64,000 nucleotides of DNA from an uncultured Anaeroplasmataceae bacterium (lineage in GTDB: Bacteria; Bacillota_I; Bacilli_A; Acholeplasmatales; Anaeroplasmataceae), in NCBI GenBank assembly GCA_944325695.1, contig CALVBA010000006.1, forward strand, positions 1-64,000. Reading direction: 5' to 3'. How positions within the stretch are numbered: the first letter of the stretch is position 1; every line of letters starts with the position of its first letter. This document shows, one piece after another, positions 44,608-55,070 of this stretch. A program made the position numbers and the translations under genes. The notes under the pieces are model-generated. The model saw only the letters and a list, made by a program, of their open reading frames with translations. It did no database searches and was not told where the DNA came from.

Positions 44608-45984
44608 TTACATAACCTTATTCCACGGTTTGTTTATAGTCGATAAAATTATAATGTATGGTATCATATATAAAATATAGAAAAATGTATTGTCAATCAT
44701 TCCATGAACTAATCCTACAAAAGTAAACGTTAAAATTGCTATTTTATCTAATCCACCTCTTCGGATAATACCAACAAAGCTTTCAATAAAATGATATACA
44801 ATAGCCAATAAACCAAACGTACCTCCAGCTGCTAAGCATGTCATAAACGTATTATGACATAACCAAGGATTAATGACAAACGTTTTATTAAAAAGGCTAT
44901 TTATTTCGATTAAAAAAACTGGTGATCCTCCAAATAAAAGATGGCGATGATCATTATAAGTATAATCGAAAATCCATTTCCAAAAAATATCTCTTCCTGT
45001 AACATCCAACCCTTTTAAGATTAATCGATCGATATTTACTTTTACAATTGGAATATTAAAATAAGATAAAAATCCTATAAAACCAATCAATAACATAATA
45101 GTAATAAAATTACGATATTTGTGTTTAGTTTGGTGTAATACAATATACAAAAGTAATGGCATCATAAAAATAGTTGTCACTTGGCCGCCACGAGAACCCC
45201 CAGTTATAACAAAAAATAACAATCCTGCCATTAAACATAATAAATCAATACGTTTAAAGTTTTTACTGTATAAGCATGCAATAAATGGCAGACACATTTC
45301 AATTGCGATGGCCATAGAATTTTTCTCACACCAAGCAATAAATGGATAGATTTCTTTAAAGTCAAAACTTTTTTTCGTAATGACTGCAATAACTAACTGA
45401 GTAAATAAATAAAGACCAAAAACGAAAAAAACTTTAGAAAAAAACGCTTGATGTTTTAAGTCATTACAACTAGATATAAATAAACTAAACAATGCCATTG
45501 CAAGAACAATTAAAGATAATAAATACCCATATTTAATGTTGTATACTGTTTCATATCCTGAATTAGGAAATGCAGGTTGATTATAAAAAATATGGCGTAT
45601 TACTGTGGCAATAAAACAACCTAAGGCTAATAATAATAAGCTATAAGATATAATACTCCCATTAAATTTAACTTTAATATGTTTTATATTACGGACTAAA
45701 TAAATAATAACACTTAAAGCAAGGCCAATAATGGTTATAATCATCTCAAATGGCATTTCCGACATATTAACAAACCCCTGATAGCAACTCATGGCAAAAG
45801 GGGCTACAGCTAAAATCGTTTTAGCATCTTTTGATAATAATGGCGTTAAAACTAAAAAAAATGTAATACAATAATATGCTATTTTTTGGTTACGAGTATA
45901 CCAAAAAATAAGACTAATTATCCCAATTAAACCAATATATATATAGCTGTGCGCAAAATCATCTAAACGCCTCTTAATATCCAT
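44608..45984 (-). CDS. O-antigen ligase/polymerase (Wzy_C) family membrane protein
   Basis: Likely polymerises or attaches a surface polysaccharide. I use ATG 45984, which overlaps the mtaB stop as TAATG; a TTG 27 bases upstream lies inside mtaB. The 458 residues have about 11 hydrophobic helices. GGSRGGQVT, a large extracellular loop with GRDIFWKWIF and a HNTFM motif match the Wzy_C signature. Coupling to mtaB, a tRNA-modification gene, is odd. No glycosyltransferases are near, though a flippase lies at 31928. Confidence 0.85.
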   Translation of the reverse strand: MDIKRRLDDFAHSYIYIGLIGIISLIFWYTRNQKIAYYCITFFLVLTPLLSKDAKTILAVAPFAMSCYQGFVNMSEMPFEMIITIIGLALSVIIYLVRNIKHIKVKFNGSIISYSLLLLALGCFIATVIRHIFYNQPAFPNSGYETVYNIKYGYLLSLIVLAMALFSLFISSCNDLKHQAFFSKVFFVFGLYLFTQLVIAVITKKSFDFKEIYPFIAWCEKNSMAIAIEMCLPFIACLYSKNFKRIDLLCLMAGLLFFVITGGSRGGQVTTIFMMPLLLYIVLHQTKHKYRNFITIMLLIGFIGFLSYFNIPIVKVNIDRLILKGLDVTGRDIFWKWIFDYTYNDHRHLLFGGSPVFLIEINSLFNKTFVINPWLCHNTFMTCLAAGGTFGLLAIVYHFIESFVGIIRRGGLDKIAILTFTFVGLVHGMIDNTFFYILYMIPYIIILSTINKPWNKVM

Positions 45985-47270
45985 TATTCTTCGACTACTT
46001 TCCCGTAGCAATAAGGATATTCGTATTTTTCAATTTTTACTTGAATATCTTTTCCAATAAAATCAGTCATTTTTGGAATTAAAACCTTTAAGTAATTTGT
46101 TGTGTGTCCCACTAAATATTCTTCATGTGTATTTTCAACAATAATATCTAATGTTTTTCCAACAAATTTTTGCGCATATTCAGCTTCTAATTCTTTACTT
46201 AAATTCATTAATTCTTTAACACGATTATCTTTTACTTGATCTTTAACTTGTGTCATTAATGCAGCTTTTGTCTTTTCACGTTTCGAATAAGGGAAAACAT
46301 GAATTCCACTAAATCGAACCTTTTTAATAAATTCTAAGCTTTCATTAAATTGTTCATCTGTTTCTGTTGGAAACCCAACAATTACATCTGTTGTAATTGA
46401 AATATCTTTACATGCGTTTCTAATTTTTTGAACTTTTTCATAGAAGTAATTTGTATCATATTTACGATTCATTAATTTTAAAATTTCATCTGAACCAGCT
46501 TGTAAAGGTAAATGCAGATGTTTAGCAATCACTTTTTCATTTTGTAGCATTTCTAAAAACTCATCATCGATTTCGTTAATTTCAATACTAGATAAACGTA
46601 AACGACGTAAACCTTTTACCTCATTTACAATCATTTTGACTAATGCAGATAAATTAACATCATTATCACGATATTTCCCCGTATGAATTCCTGATAAAAC
46701 AACTTCCTTATATCCTTTATAAACAATTCCTTGAATTTCTTTTAATACGTCTTTATAAGGTTTTGAACGTACTCTTCCACGAGTATATGGAATGATACAG
46801 TAACTACAAAAATTATCGCATCCATCTTCAATTTTTAGAAAAGCTCTTGTATGTTCAAACTCAAAACTCATTAAATCTTCATAAGTTGTATCGCGTAAAA
46901 TATCTTTAACATCGACATAACATTCATCAACTTTATTGTTTAAAACAAGTTCTACCATTTCTTTTTTATGATTATTTCCAATAACAGCATTTACCCCGAT
47001 GATTTTAGAAACTTCATCTGGTTTTGCTTGACTATAACATCCCATTACACCAACAAAGGCATCTGGGTTCATTTTAATTGCTTTACGAATCATTTTACGA
47101 CTTTTAGCATCCGCCGTATTAGTTACACTACATGTATTTATAATATAGCAGTCAGCTACACTATCAAAAGGAACACGGCTAAATCCTTTTTCAACAAACA
47201 TATTCGCAACAGCTTCAGTTTCATAATTATTTACTTTACACCCAAGAGTGTAAAAAGCTACTTTTTTAAT
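45984..47270 (-). CDS. mtaB: tRNA t6A37 methylthiotransferase MtaB with an ATT start
   Basis: A radical-SAM enzyme adding a methylthio group to t6A37 of tRNA-Lys. The first in-frame ATG (47201) would delete AFYTLGCKVNNYETEAVAN, which holds the first Fe-S cysteine. Reading back, a stop appears after 11 more codons, with no ATG, GTG or TTG between. The ATT at 47270, eight bases after AGGAG, is the only sensible start. The 428 residues have the N-terminal MTTase domain (TLGCKVN, CSVTN, MGCYSQ), radical-SAM CSYCIIPYTRGRVRS and a TRAM domain. It follows rsmE by 11 bases. Confidence 0.93.
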   Translation of the reverse strand: MKKVAFYTLGCKVNNYETEAVANMFVEKGFSRVPFDSVADCYIINTCSVTNTADAKSRKMIRKAIKMNPDAFVGVMGCYSQAKPDEVSKIIGVNAVIGNNHKKEMVELVLNNKVDECYVDVKDILRDTTYEDLMSFEFEHTRAFLKIEDGCDNFCSYCIIPYTRGRVRSKPYKDVLKEIQGIVYKGYKEVVLSGIHTGKYRDNDVNLSALVKMIVNEVKGLRRLRLSSIEINEIDDEFLEMLQNEKVIAKHLHLPLQAGSDEILKLMNRKYDTNYFYEKVQKIRNACKDISITTDVIVGFPTETDEQFNESLEFIKKVRFSGIHVFPYSKREKTKAALMTQVKDQVKDNRVKELMNLSKELEAEYAQKFVGKTLDIIVENTHEEYLVGHTTNYLKVLIPKMTDFIGKDIQVKIEKYEYPYCYGKVVEE

Positions 47271-47281
47271 ATTATCAACTC

Positions 47282-48016
47282 CTATTTTAATTCCCGTTCA
47301 TATGATAAAGCTGCTAAAAAATAAAGAGCGGCTGTTTCTGTACGTAAAATACGTGGGCCTAAAGCACAAGAAATAAAACCATTTTCTTTAAAGAATGCAT
47401 ATTCTTGATTAGATATTCCACCTTCTGGCCCGATTGCAATTAATACTCTTGAGCCTTTATTCAGATTTCTTAAAACAGCTTTTAAAGCACTTTTTTCACC
47501 ATCTTTAGCATCTTCTTCATACGCCAATATTTTAACATCATAATCAGAAAAAACAACTTTTGTTAGCTTTGTAATCGGATATACCTGTGGTAAAATGTTT
47601 CTGTGTGATTGTTCAGCGGCCTCTTTTACAATTTTTTGTAGACGCGCTGTTTTTTTAATTCCACGTTCTTCATCAAACTTAACTACACTTCTTTCCATTA
47701 GACAAGGTAAAAAAGCATCTGCTCCTAGCTCAGTTGCTTTTTGACAAATAAATTCCATTTTATCCGCTTTAGGATATCCTTGTAAAATTGTTACACTAAT
47801 ATCCATTTCACAGTTATTTTGGAGTACTTTTTCAATTTCAAAAGTTAATTCTTTTTTGGAAATAAAAGTAATTTTGGCTTCATAACATTTCCCATCATAA
47901 CAAACGATAATTAAATCATTAATATTCATCCGCATTACATTTGTAATATGATGAAAATCATCACCATAAATTTTTTTATTGATGAATGAATTTTGATCAA
48001 TAAAGTATTGTTGCAT
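47282..48016 (-). CDS. rsmE: 16S rRNA m3U1498 methyltransferase
   Basis: A SPOUT-class methyltransferase for U1498 of 16S rRNA. The 244 residues have an N-terminal PUA-like region (HHITNVMRM), the SPOUT core with LGADAFLPCLMERSVV and the SAM knot IAIGPEGGISNQE, ending LRTETAALYFLAALSYE. prmA, which often precedes it after dnaJ, is absent. It starts two bases after the unknown membrane protein gene with no clear ribosome site, so it depends on coupling. Confidence 0.96.
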   Translation of the reverse strand: MQQYFIDQNSFINKKIYGDDFHHITNVMRMNINDLIIVCYDGKCYEAKITFISKKELTFEIEKVLQNNCEMDISVTILQGYPKADKMEFICQKATELGADAFLPCLMERSVVKFDEERGIKKTARLQKIVKEAAEQSHRNILPQVYPITKLTKVVFSDYDVKILAYEEDAKDGEKSALKAVLRNLNKGSRVLIAIGPEGGISNQEYAFFKENGFISCALGPRILRTETAALYFLAALSYERELK

Positions 48017-48018
48017 AA

Positions 48019-48534
48019 TTATTTTTTAGCAAAATGATTTGTAACAACAATCGCTAATAGTGGAATTACCGAATTTGTTGAGACAGATAAAATAAATGAC
48101 AAAATATTATTAATTTCAAAAACTTCTTCTCCTGATGATGTTGATAAAAAAGAAACAATACTAGATAATAAATAAATAATTAATGCGACATATGAAACGA
48201 TAATTGTTAATTTATTAATATTGAATTGTTTACTTTTCATATAATCATATAATACTTCTAAATCTTTATCTTCAACGCTTTCTAATTCTAAAACTTCATA
48301 ATCGTAAACTTCTTTGTTTTCTGTTAATTCTTTAATTAAATATAACTTATGATTTTTTGAATACAATGAATAACCTTTAAAAACTTTAGAACTTGATGCT
48401 TCTAGTTCATACTCATTAATATTAAAATTATCTTTTGTATCCATTTTTTCATACAAACCTAGTTTATAAATTTTTTTAACACGATTTACTTCGTTATTGA
48501 TTATTAACTCTTCATTTAATTCTTGTAATTTCAT
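48019..48534 (-). CDS. Unknown protein with two C-terminal membrane helices
   Basis: Not recognised. The 171 residues have a charged, soluble N-terminal region of about 108 residues with YELEASSSKVFKGYSLYSK. Two hydrophobic helices follow (about 109-130 and 143-166), and the protein ends NHFAKK. It occupies the slot between dnaJ and rsmE where prmA is usual, but bears no methyltransferase motif. Ribosome site AGGAAGG; its own promoter lies 35 bases upstream. It is the first gene of the rsmE-mtaB-Wzy unit. Confidence 0.75.
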   Translation of the reverse strand: MKLQELNEELIINNEVNRVKKIYKLGLYEKMDTKDNFNINEYELEASSSKVFKGYSLYSKNHKLYLIKELTENKEVYDYEVLELESVEDKDLEVLYDYMKSKQFNINKLTIIVSYVALIIYLLSSIVSFLSTSSGEEVFEINNILSFILSVSTNSVIPLLAIVVTNHFAKK

Positions 48535-48567
48535 AACATACCTTCCTAAATTATTTTTAATAATTAA

Positions 48568-48596
48568 ATTATATCACATAAACATTTTAAATCCAA
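48568..48596 (-). promoter_or_regulatory. Sigma-A promoter of the 48019-rsmE-mtaB unit
   Basis: Minus-strand TTGGAT (48596-48591), a 17-base spacer and TATAAT (48573-48568). Confidence 0.72.
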
Positions 48597-48747
48597 ATAA
48601 TTATATAAAAAATGATTATATTAATTAAAACACTTCTATCAAATCATAATTATCTTACTTAAATTAACACTAAATACTAGTTAATATAGTTTTTGTAATT
48701 TGATCAATTTTATTTTATCTTTATTAAAATTTTAAAATATCGAAAAT

Positions 48748-48804
48748 AAATATAAAAACCCAATAAAGTATCCTATATTTAAATAGCTACTTTCATTGGG
48801 TTTA
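48748..48804 (-). terminator. Intrinsic terminator of the heat-shock operon
   Basis: On the minus strand AAACCCAAT-G-AAAGTA pairs with TACTTT-A-TTGGGTTT, with the single A-G opposition inside the stem, followed by a T-rich tract, just past dnaJ. Confidence 0.85.
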
Positions 48805-48814
48805 TTTATTCAAT

Positions 48815-49933
48815 TTATTTAAATAAATTTTTTATTTTATCAGAAAATTTTTCTTTTTTTGCTTCTAATTTTCCAAGAGATTCAAATATTTTCTTTTGTT
48901 CTGAAGTAAGGTTTGTTGGAGTTTCTACAATAACAGTAACTATTTGATCTCCTTTTGCTTTACTTCTAACATTACTTACACCTTTTCCACGAAGTTTTAA
49001 TTTCGTTCCGCTTTGCACACCTGCAGGAATCTTTAATTCAACATCACCATAAATAGTTGGAACATCAATCATATCTCCTAAAGCAGCTTGTGTAAATGTA
49101 ATTGGTACATCTAAATAGATATTATCATCTTCACGTTTAAATACTTTATGTGGTTTAACTTTAAATGTTACATATAAATCACCATTAGGTCCGCCATTAT
49201 AACCAGCTTCCCCTTTTCCTTCAATACGTAATGATAGTCCTGTATCAACCCCAGCAGGAACTTTAACTTCGATATCTTTCGTTTTACGAAGGCGTCCTTT
49301 ACCGTGGCATGTTGTACACTCACGATCAATAATTTTTCCTTTTCCCTTACATTTTGGACAAGTTGTTTGTGTTTGCACACGTCCTAAAATTGAGTTTTGA
49401 ACAACCGTAACGCGCCCTGTTCCATGACATTGATCACATGTGTGGATGTCTTTTGATGATTGAGCACCACTACCACCACAACTTGAACATTCTTCATCAA
49501 CAGTTACTTTAATTGTTTTTGTACAACCAAATACTGCTTCTTCGAAATCTAAATCAACGCGCATTTCAACATCATCACCTTGACGAGGCATATTGGAATT
49601 TCTTCTTGAAGATCCTCCGCCAAAAAAAGATGAGAAAATATCTTCAAAACCACCGAATGATGAACTGTCAAAACCACCAAAGCCTGAACCAGCTCCACCA
49701 AATCCACCATTAGCTCCTGCAAAACCAAAACGATCATATTGTGCCTTTTTAGTTTCATCAGATAAAACTTCATAAGCTTCATTAATTTCTTTGAATTTTT
49801 CTTCAGCACCAGGTTCTTTATTTAAATCGGGATGATATTTTTTTGCTAGCGTACGATATGCTTTTTTTATTTCATCACTAGAAGCATTTTTTGAGACACC
49901 TAACACTTCATAATAATCTCTTTTTTCTGCCAT
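48815..49933 (-). CDS. dnaJ: Chaperone DnaJ (Hsp40)
   Basis: Stimulates the DnaK ATPase and delivers substrates. The 372 residues have the J domain with HPD (KKYHPDLNK near 33), a Gly/Phe-rich linker (about 75-115) and four CxxCxGxG zinc repeats (about 140-215; first as CSSCGGSG). The C-terminal substrate-binding barrels and the dimerisation tail follow. It is full length. Ribosome site GAGGTG. It follows dnaK across a hairpin. Confidence 0.98.
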   Translation of the reverse strand: MAEKRDYYEVLGVSKNASSDEIKKAYRTLAKKYHPDLNKEPGAEEKFKEINEAYEVLSDETKKAQYDRFGFAGANGGFGGAGSGFGGFDSSSFGGFEDIFSSFFGGGSSRRNSNMPRQGDDVEMRVDLDFEEAVFGCTKTIKVTVDEECSSCGGSGAQSSKDIHTCDQCHGTGRVTVVQNSILGRVQTQTTCPKCKGKGKIIDRECTTCHGKGRLRKTKDIEVKVPAGVDTGLSLRIEGKGEAGYNGGPNGDLYVTFKVKPHKVFKREDDNIYLDVPITFTQAALGDMIDVPTIYGDVELKIPAGVQSGTKLKLRGKGVSNVRSKAKGDQIVTVIVETPTNLTSEQKKIFESLGKLEAKKEKFSDKIKNLFK

Positions 49934-49954
49934 TAAAACACCTCATATCAAATT

Positions 49955-49977
49955 TTAGGGGCTTAAGAAGCCCCTAA
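49955..49977 (-). other. Hairpin between dnaK and dnaJ
   Basis: TTAGGGGCTT-CTT-AAGCCCCTAA, a perfect ten-pair GC-rich stem on the minus strand, four bases past the dnaK stop. The following AATTTGATATG has too few T for a strong terminator. It probably protects the upstream mRNA or lowers dnaJ expression. Confidence 0.75.
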
Positions 49978-49981
49978 TTTA

Positions 49982-51829
<1,848 letters not shown>

Positions 51830-51839
51830 TTATCGATTT

Positions 51840-52418
51840 TTACTCGCTTACTTTAACCATAGCAGGTCGTAATACGCGATCTTTATACATATATCCTTTT
51901 TGTAATTCTTCAACTACTAAACCAGATTCAACATCACTATTTGCCACTTTTTCAACAGCGTGATGGAATGCTGGATCAAATGGTTTATTTAATGCTTCAA
52001 TTTCTTTTAATCCATCTTGACGTAAAATATCAAAAATTTGATTTGAAATCATATTAAAACCATATAAGAAGTTTTTAAGTGTCGTATCTTCTGTTTCCAT
52101 ATTGCATGCTTTAGCTAAATACTCAACAGAATTTACTAAATCACCAACTAAACCTTGTGATGCATATTTACGTTCGCGAATCTTTTCTTCATTCGTACGA
52201 CGTTTAAAGTTTTCTAATTCTGCTCTTGCACGTAACATCATATCTTTTAAATCAGCAATTTCTTGCTTTAATGCATCGTTTTCTTCTTGTAGTTTTTCAA
52301 TTTTTTTGTTTACTTTAACCTTTTTTGGTTCATCATTATTTTTTTCTATTGTTGATTCTTCTAAATTAACATCTTCTTTTACTTGTTCTTCAACAACTTT
52401 ATTATCTTCAGTATTCAA
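51840..52418 (-). CDS. grpE: Nucleotide exchange factor GrpE
   Basis: Releases ADP from DnaK. The 192 residues have an acidic N-terminal tail (1-30), the long dimerising coiled coil (about 38-105) with LENFKRRTNEEK, a helical bundle and the C-terminal beta wing with GYMYKDRVLRPAMVKVS. It is full length. It lies 12 bases after hrcA, ribosome site AAGGAGGAT. Confidence 0.98.
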   Translation of the reverse strand: MNTEDNKVVEEQVKEDVNLEESTIEKNNDEPKKVKVNKKIEKLQEENDALKQEIADLKDMMLRARAELENFKRRTNEEKIRERKYASQGLVGDLVNSVEYLAKACNMETEDTTLKNFLYGFNMISNQIFDILRQDGLKEIEALNKPFDPAFHHAVEKVANSDVESGLVVEELQKGYMYKDRVLRPAMVKVSE

Positions 52419-52430
52419 TTTGGATCCTCC

Positions 52431-53444
52431 TTATTTCTTTTTATAAAGTTTAGATAAGTTATTAGCGATATATTCAACTAATGGAATAACTTTTTTATAC
52501 TCCATTCTCGTCGGCCCAATAACGGCAATTGTCCCATAATCTTCATCATCGATACTATATGGAATTGAAATAACTGAACAATTTTTCATCGTTTTAGGCA
52601 TATTATCATAACCAATTTTGATGGATAATCCACGATTTTCAGTATTAAAATTAATAAAATTCTTTTCAATTTGCGCATCTAAGAAATTTTTAATAAAATC
52701 AACATCACGAAATTCCGGTTGATTAAAAATGTTTGTTACCCCAGATGTGTAAACTTGTTCATTTTTTATTTCTTTAAAGGCATTATTGAAAATATTAATT
52801 AATTCTTCTTGATAATCCATATAATCATGAATACTTTCTAAACAATCATTGCTTTTTAAAATCGTAAAGATTTCATTGATTGGTTTGTCATGTACGATAT
52901 CATTTAATGTCGCAATCACTTTACACAAATGATCCATATCTAAATCATTGGAAATACGAATTAATTGATTAGAAACACTAGCTTGATTTGTTACAATCAG
53001 TAAAACAGCTTCTTTTAAATTAATCGGAATTAAATCTAGTCGTTTAATACGGATATTAGCACTACTTACACTATTAACAATCATATAGTTAGTCAATTCT
53101 CCAAGTAAAGTTACAGCTTCTTTTATCGCTTGTTTGCGTGCCTTTGTATTGTCAGCAAATATGCAATCAATTAATGGAAACGCATCAACAACATCATAAT
53201 CTCGTGTAACAAGATAATCAACATAATATTTATATCCTTTTTGTGAAGGAATACGACCACTTGAAGTATGAGTTTTCTCTAAATATCCAAGTTCTTCTAA
53301 TTTAGCCATGTCATATCGGATAGTCGCACTTGAAAAATCAAGATACGGTTTTTCTGTCAAAACTTTAGATCCTACAGGCTCAATTGATTCGATGTATTCT
53401 TCAACAATCGCTTTTAAAATAAGCTTTTGACGATCTGATAACAT
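52431..53444 (-). CDS. hrcA: Heat-inducible transcription repressor HrcA
   Basis: Binds CIRCE sites and represses the dnaK and groE operons; GroEL keeps it active. The 337 residues have an N-terminal winged helix (SSATIRYDMAKLEELGYLEK), GAF-like and dimerisation parts, and end YIANNLSKLYKKK. The CIRCE at 53461-53487 lies just upstream, so it autoregulates the four-gene operon. Confidence 0.97.
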   Translation of the reverse strand: MLSDRQKLILKAIVEEYIESIEPVGSKVLTEKPYLDFSSATIRYDMAKLEELGYLEKTHTSSGRIPSQKGYKYYVDYLVTRDYDVVDAFPLIDCIFADNTKARKQAIKEAVTLLGELTNYMIVNSVSSANIRIKRLDLIPINLKEAVLLIVTNQASVSNQLIRISNDLDMDHLCKVIATLNDIVHDKPINEIFTILKSNDCLESIHDYMDYQEELINIFNNAFKEIKNEQVYTSGVTNIFNQPEFRDVDFIKNFLDAQIEKNFINFNTENRGLSIKIGYDNMPKTMKNCSVISIPYSIDDEDYGTIAVIGPTRMEYKKVIPLVEYIANNLSKLYKKK

Positions 53445-53460
53445 ACAATCACTCCAATTT

Positions 53461-53487
53461 TTAGCACTCTATAACCTTTTGTGCTAA
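53461..53487. promoter_or_regulatory. CIRCE operator (HrcA site)
   Basis: TTAGCACTC, nine bases, TTGTGCTAA. The left half is perfect; the right half differs at two outer-inner positions from GAGTGCTAA. It overlaps the predicted transcription start of hrcA. Confidence 0.93.
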
Positions 53488-53491
53488 CCAT

Positions 53492-53520
53492 ATTATATTA
53501 CATTCAGTTTGCACTGTCAA
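53492..53520 (-). promoter_or_regulatory. Sigma-A promoter of hrcA-grpE-dnaK-dnaJ
   Basis: A perfect consensus: TTGACA (minus, 53520-53515), 17-base spacer, TATAAT (53497-53492). Confidence 0.94.
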
Positions 53521-53534
53521 TATATAAGTGCCAA
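53508..53534. promoter_or_regulatory. Degenerate second CIRCE over the -35
   Basis: On the minus strand TTGGCACTT, nine bases, CAGTGCAAA: each half differs from the CIRCE half at two positions and the spacing is correct. It covers the -35 hexamer. Whether HrcA binds it is unknown. Confidence 0.55.
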
Positions 53535-53651
53535 TTTTTTTACATTTTATTTTATGACCATTTTTTTAAATATATTCATCAGCTAAATAAATATTTATTA
53601 CTATTACATATTATAGTGATATCTAACAATAAATTATAACTAATAAATTAA

Positions 53652-53682
53652 ATAAAAAATTCAGCAAGATACCTTGCTGAAA
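53652..53682 (-). terminator. Intrinsic terminator of pyrR
   Basis: TTCAGCAAG and CTTGCTGAA pair around a short loop on the minus strand, followed by TTTTTT. Confidence 0.92.
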
Positions 53683-53697
53683 TTATTCTTTTTTAAA

Positions 53698-54195
53698 TTA
53701 TTTAAGATAAAAAGATAAATTGTCACAGTCGAAATAAACTTGTTCGTTTTTGGCTGTAGGGATATTTTTCCCAACAAAATCTGCACGAATCGGTAATTCA
53801 CGATGACCTCGATCAACCATTACCGCTAGTTCAATTTTTGAAACTCGTCCTAAATCCATTAAAGCATCCATTGCAGCTCTAACAGATCTTCCAGTATATA
53901 AAACATCATCAACTAAAATAACCGTCTTATCTTTAATAGGTGTTTTAAAATTCATAACTGACTGGTTTGCTTTTTTAGAATCATCACGATAATTAGAAAT
54001 ATCAATTTCTTCAATTGCAATGTCAATCCCTGTAAAAGTTTTGATATTTTCTTTGATGATTCTACAAAGTGGCATTCCTTTGCTTTTTATCCCAACTAAA
54101 CACGCTTCTTTTAAATCATCATTGTTTTCAATAATTTCATGACTAATACGTCTTAATGTTCGTAATGCTTGTTCTTTATCAATAATTAATTTCAT
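53698..54195 (-). CDS. pyrR: PyrR, uracil phosphoribosyltransferase / pyr attenuator protein
   Basis: Binds UMP and pyr mRNA to promote attenuation, and has weak UPRTase activity. The 165 residues include the PRPP motif VILVDDVLYTGRSVRAA and the RNA-contact region DISNYRDD and VDRGHRELPIRADFVGKN. It is not followed by pyr genes here; it ends at a terminator. It lies 11 bases after the nucleoside phosphorylase gene, suggesting a nucleotide-salvage unit. No PyrR-binding leader is seen next to it. Confidence 0.95.
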   Translation of the reverse strand: MKLIIDKEQALRTLRRISHEIIENNDDLKEACLVGIKSKGMPLCRIIKENIKTFTGIDIAIEEIDISNYRDDSKKANQSVMNFKTPIKDKTVILVDDVLYTGRSVRAAMDALMDLGRVSKIELAVMVDRGHRELPIRADFVGKNIPTAKNEQVYFDCDNLSFYLK

Positions 54196-54206
54196 TTCTA
54201 CCCATC

Positions 54207-55031
54207 CTATATGAATTTAGCCATTTCTTTAATTGCTTCATAAACAAGTGTTTCAAATTCCTTTTTCACGCGATTAGCAACTTCTTTTACTTCTTCATGA
54301 TTTAATTTTTCACCAGTAATTCCACTTGCCATATTGGTAATACATGAAATTGCACATACTTTCATTTGCATGTGCTTAGCAGCGATAGCTTCACAAACTG
54401 TTGACATTCCAACTGCATCAGCTCCTAAGTTTCGCATCATTTTAATTTCTGCAGGTGTTTCATAGCTTGGTCCTGAAAATTGTAGGTAAACACCTTTTTC
54501 CAAAGGAATATTATTTTGTTTAGCAGTTTTAATAATTAGATTTTGTAAGTCATAATCATAAACATTTGTCATATCTGGAAAACGAACTCCTAATTCATCA
54601 ATGTTAGGTCCAATTAATGGATTAGGGACAAAACCTGAAATATGATCTTCTAGCATCATTAGTGTTCCCGGTTTATAAGATAAATTAATCCCACCAGCAG
54701 CATTAGATAAAAATAAAATTTTTGCTCCTAATAATTTCATTACACGAATTGGTAAAACAACATCACTAATATCATAGCCTTCATAATAATGAACTCTACC
54801 TTTCATGCATACTACTTTAACATCATCTAAATACCCAAAAATAAATGCTCCATCGTGTCCTGAAACAGTTGAAACTGGAAAATTAGGAATTTCATTATAA
54901 CTAATTGTTTTTTCTACTGTAATTTTTTCAGCAAACTCTCCTAACCCACTTCCTAATACAATCGCAACATCTGGTTTAAATGTAATTTTATTTTGGATAA
55001 ATTCAACAGTTTTTTTTATTTTATTGTACAT
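54207..55031 (-). CDS. punA: Purine nucleoside phosphorylase (PNP-II, trimeric type)
   Basis: Cleaves guanosine/inosine to base and ribose-1-phosphate. The 274 residues carry VLGSGLGEF (phosphate loop), VSGHDGAFIFG, KGRVHYYEGYD, FLSNAAGGIN and AVGMSTVCEAIAAKHM. These match class II PNP (PunA/PupG) rather than DeoD. A TATAAT box in the 39-base gap upstream suggests its own promoter; pyrR follows. Confidence 0.94.
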   Translation of the reverse strand: MYNKIKKTVEFIQNKITFKPDVAIVLGSGLGEFAEKITVEKTISYNEIPNFPVSTVSGHDGAFIFGYLDDVKVVCMKGRVHYYEGYDISDVVLPIRVMKLLGAKILFLSNAAGGINLSYKPGTLMMLEDHISGFVPNPLIGPNIDELGVRFPDMTNVYDYDLQNLIIKTAKQNNIPLEKGVYLQFSGPSYETPAEIKMMRNLGADAVGMSTVCEAIAAKHMQMKVCAISCITNMASGITGEKLNHEEVKEVANRVKKEFETLVYEAIKEMAKFI

Positions 55032-55070
55032 CTATTTCACCTCGTTATATTATCTTTTATTATATCATAT

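Noticed and set aside
49549-49809. Low-complexity ORFs overlapping the DnaJ Gly/Phe region on both strands
   Set aside because: They are other-frame shadows of the repetitive GF-rich codons and have no ribosome sites.
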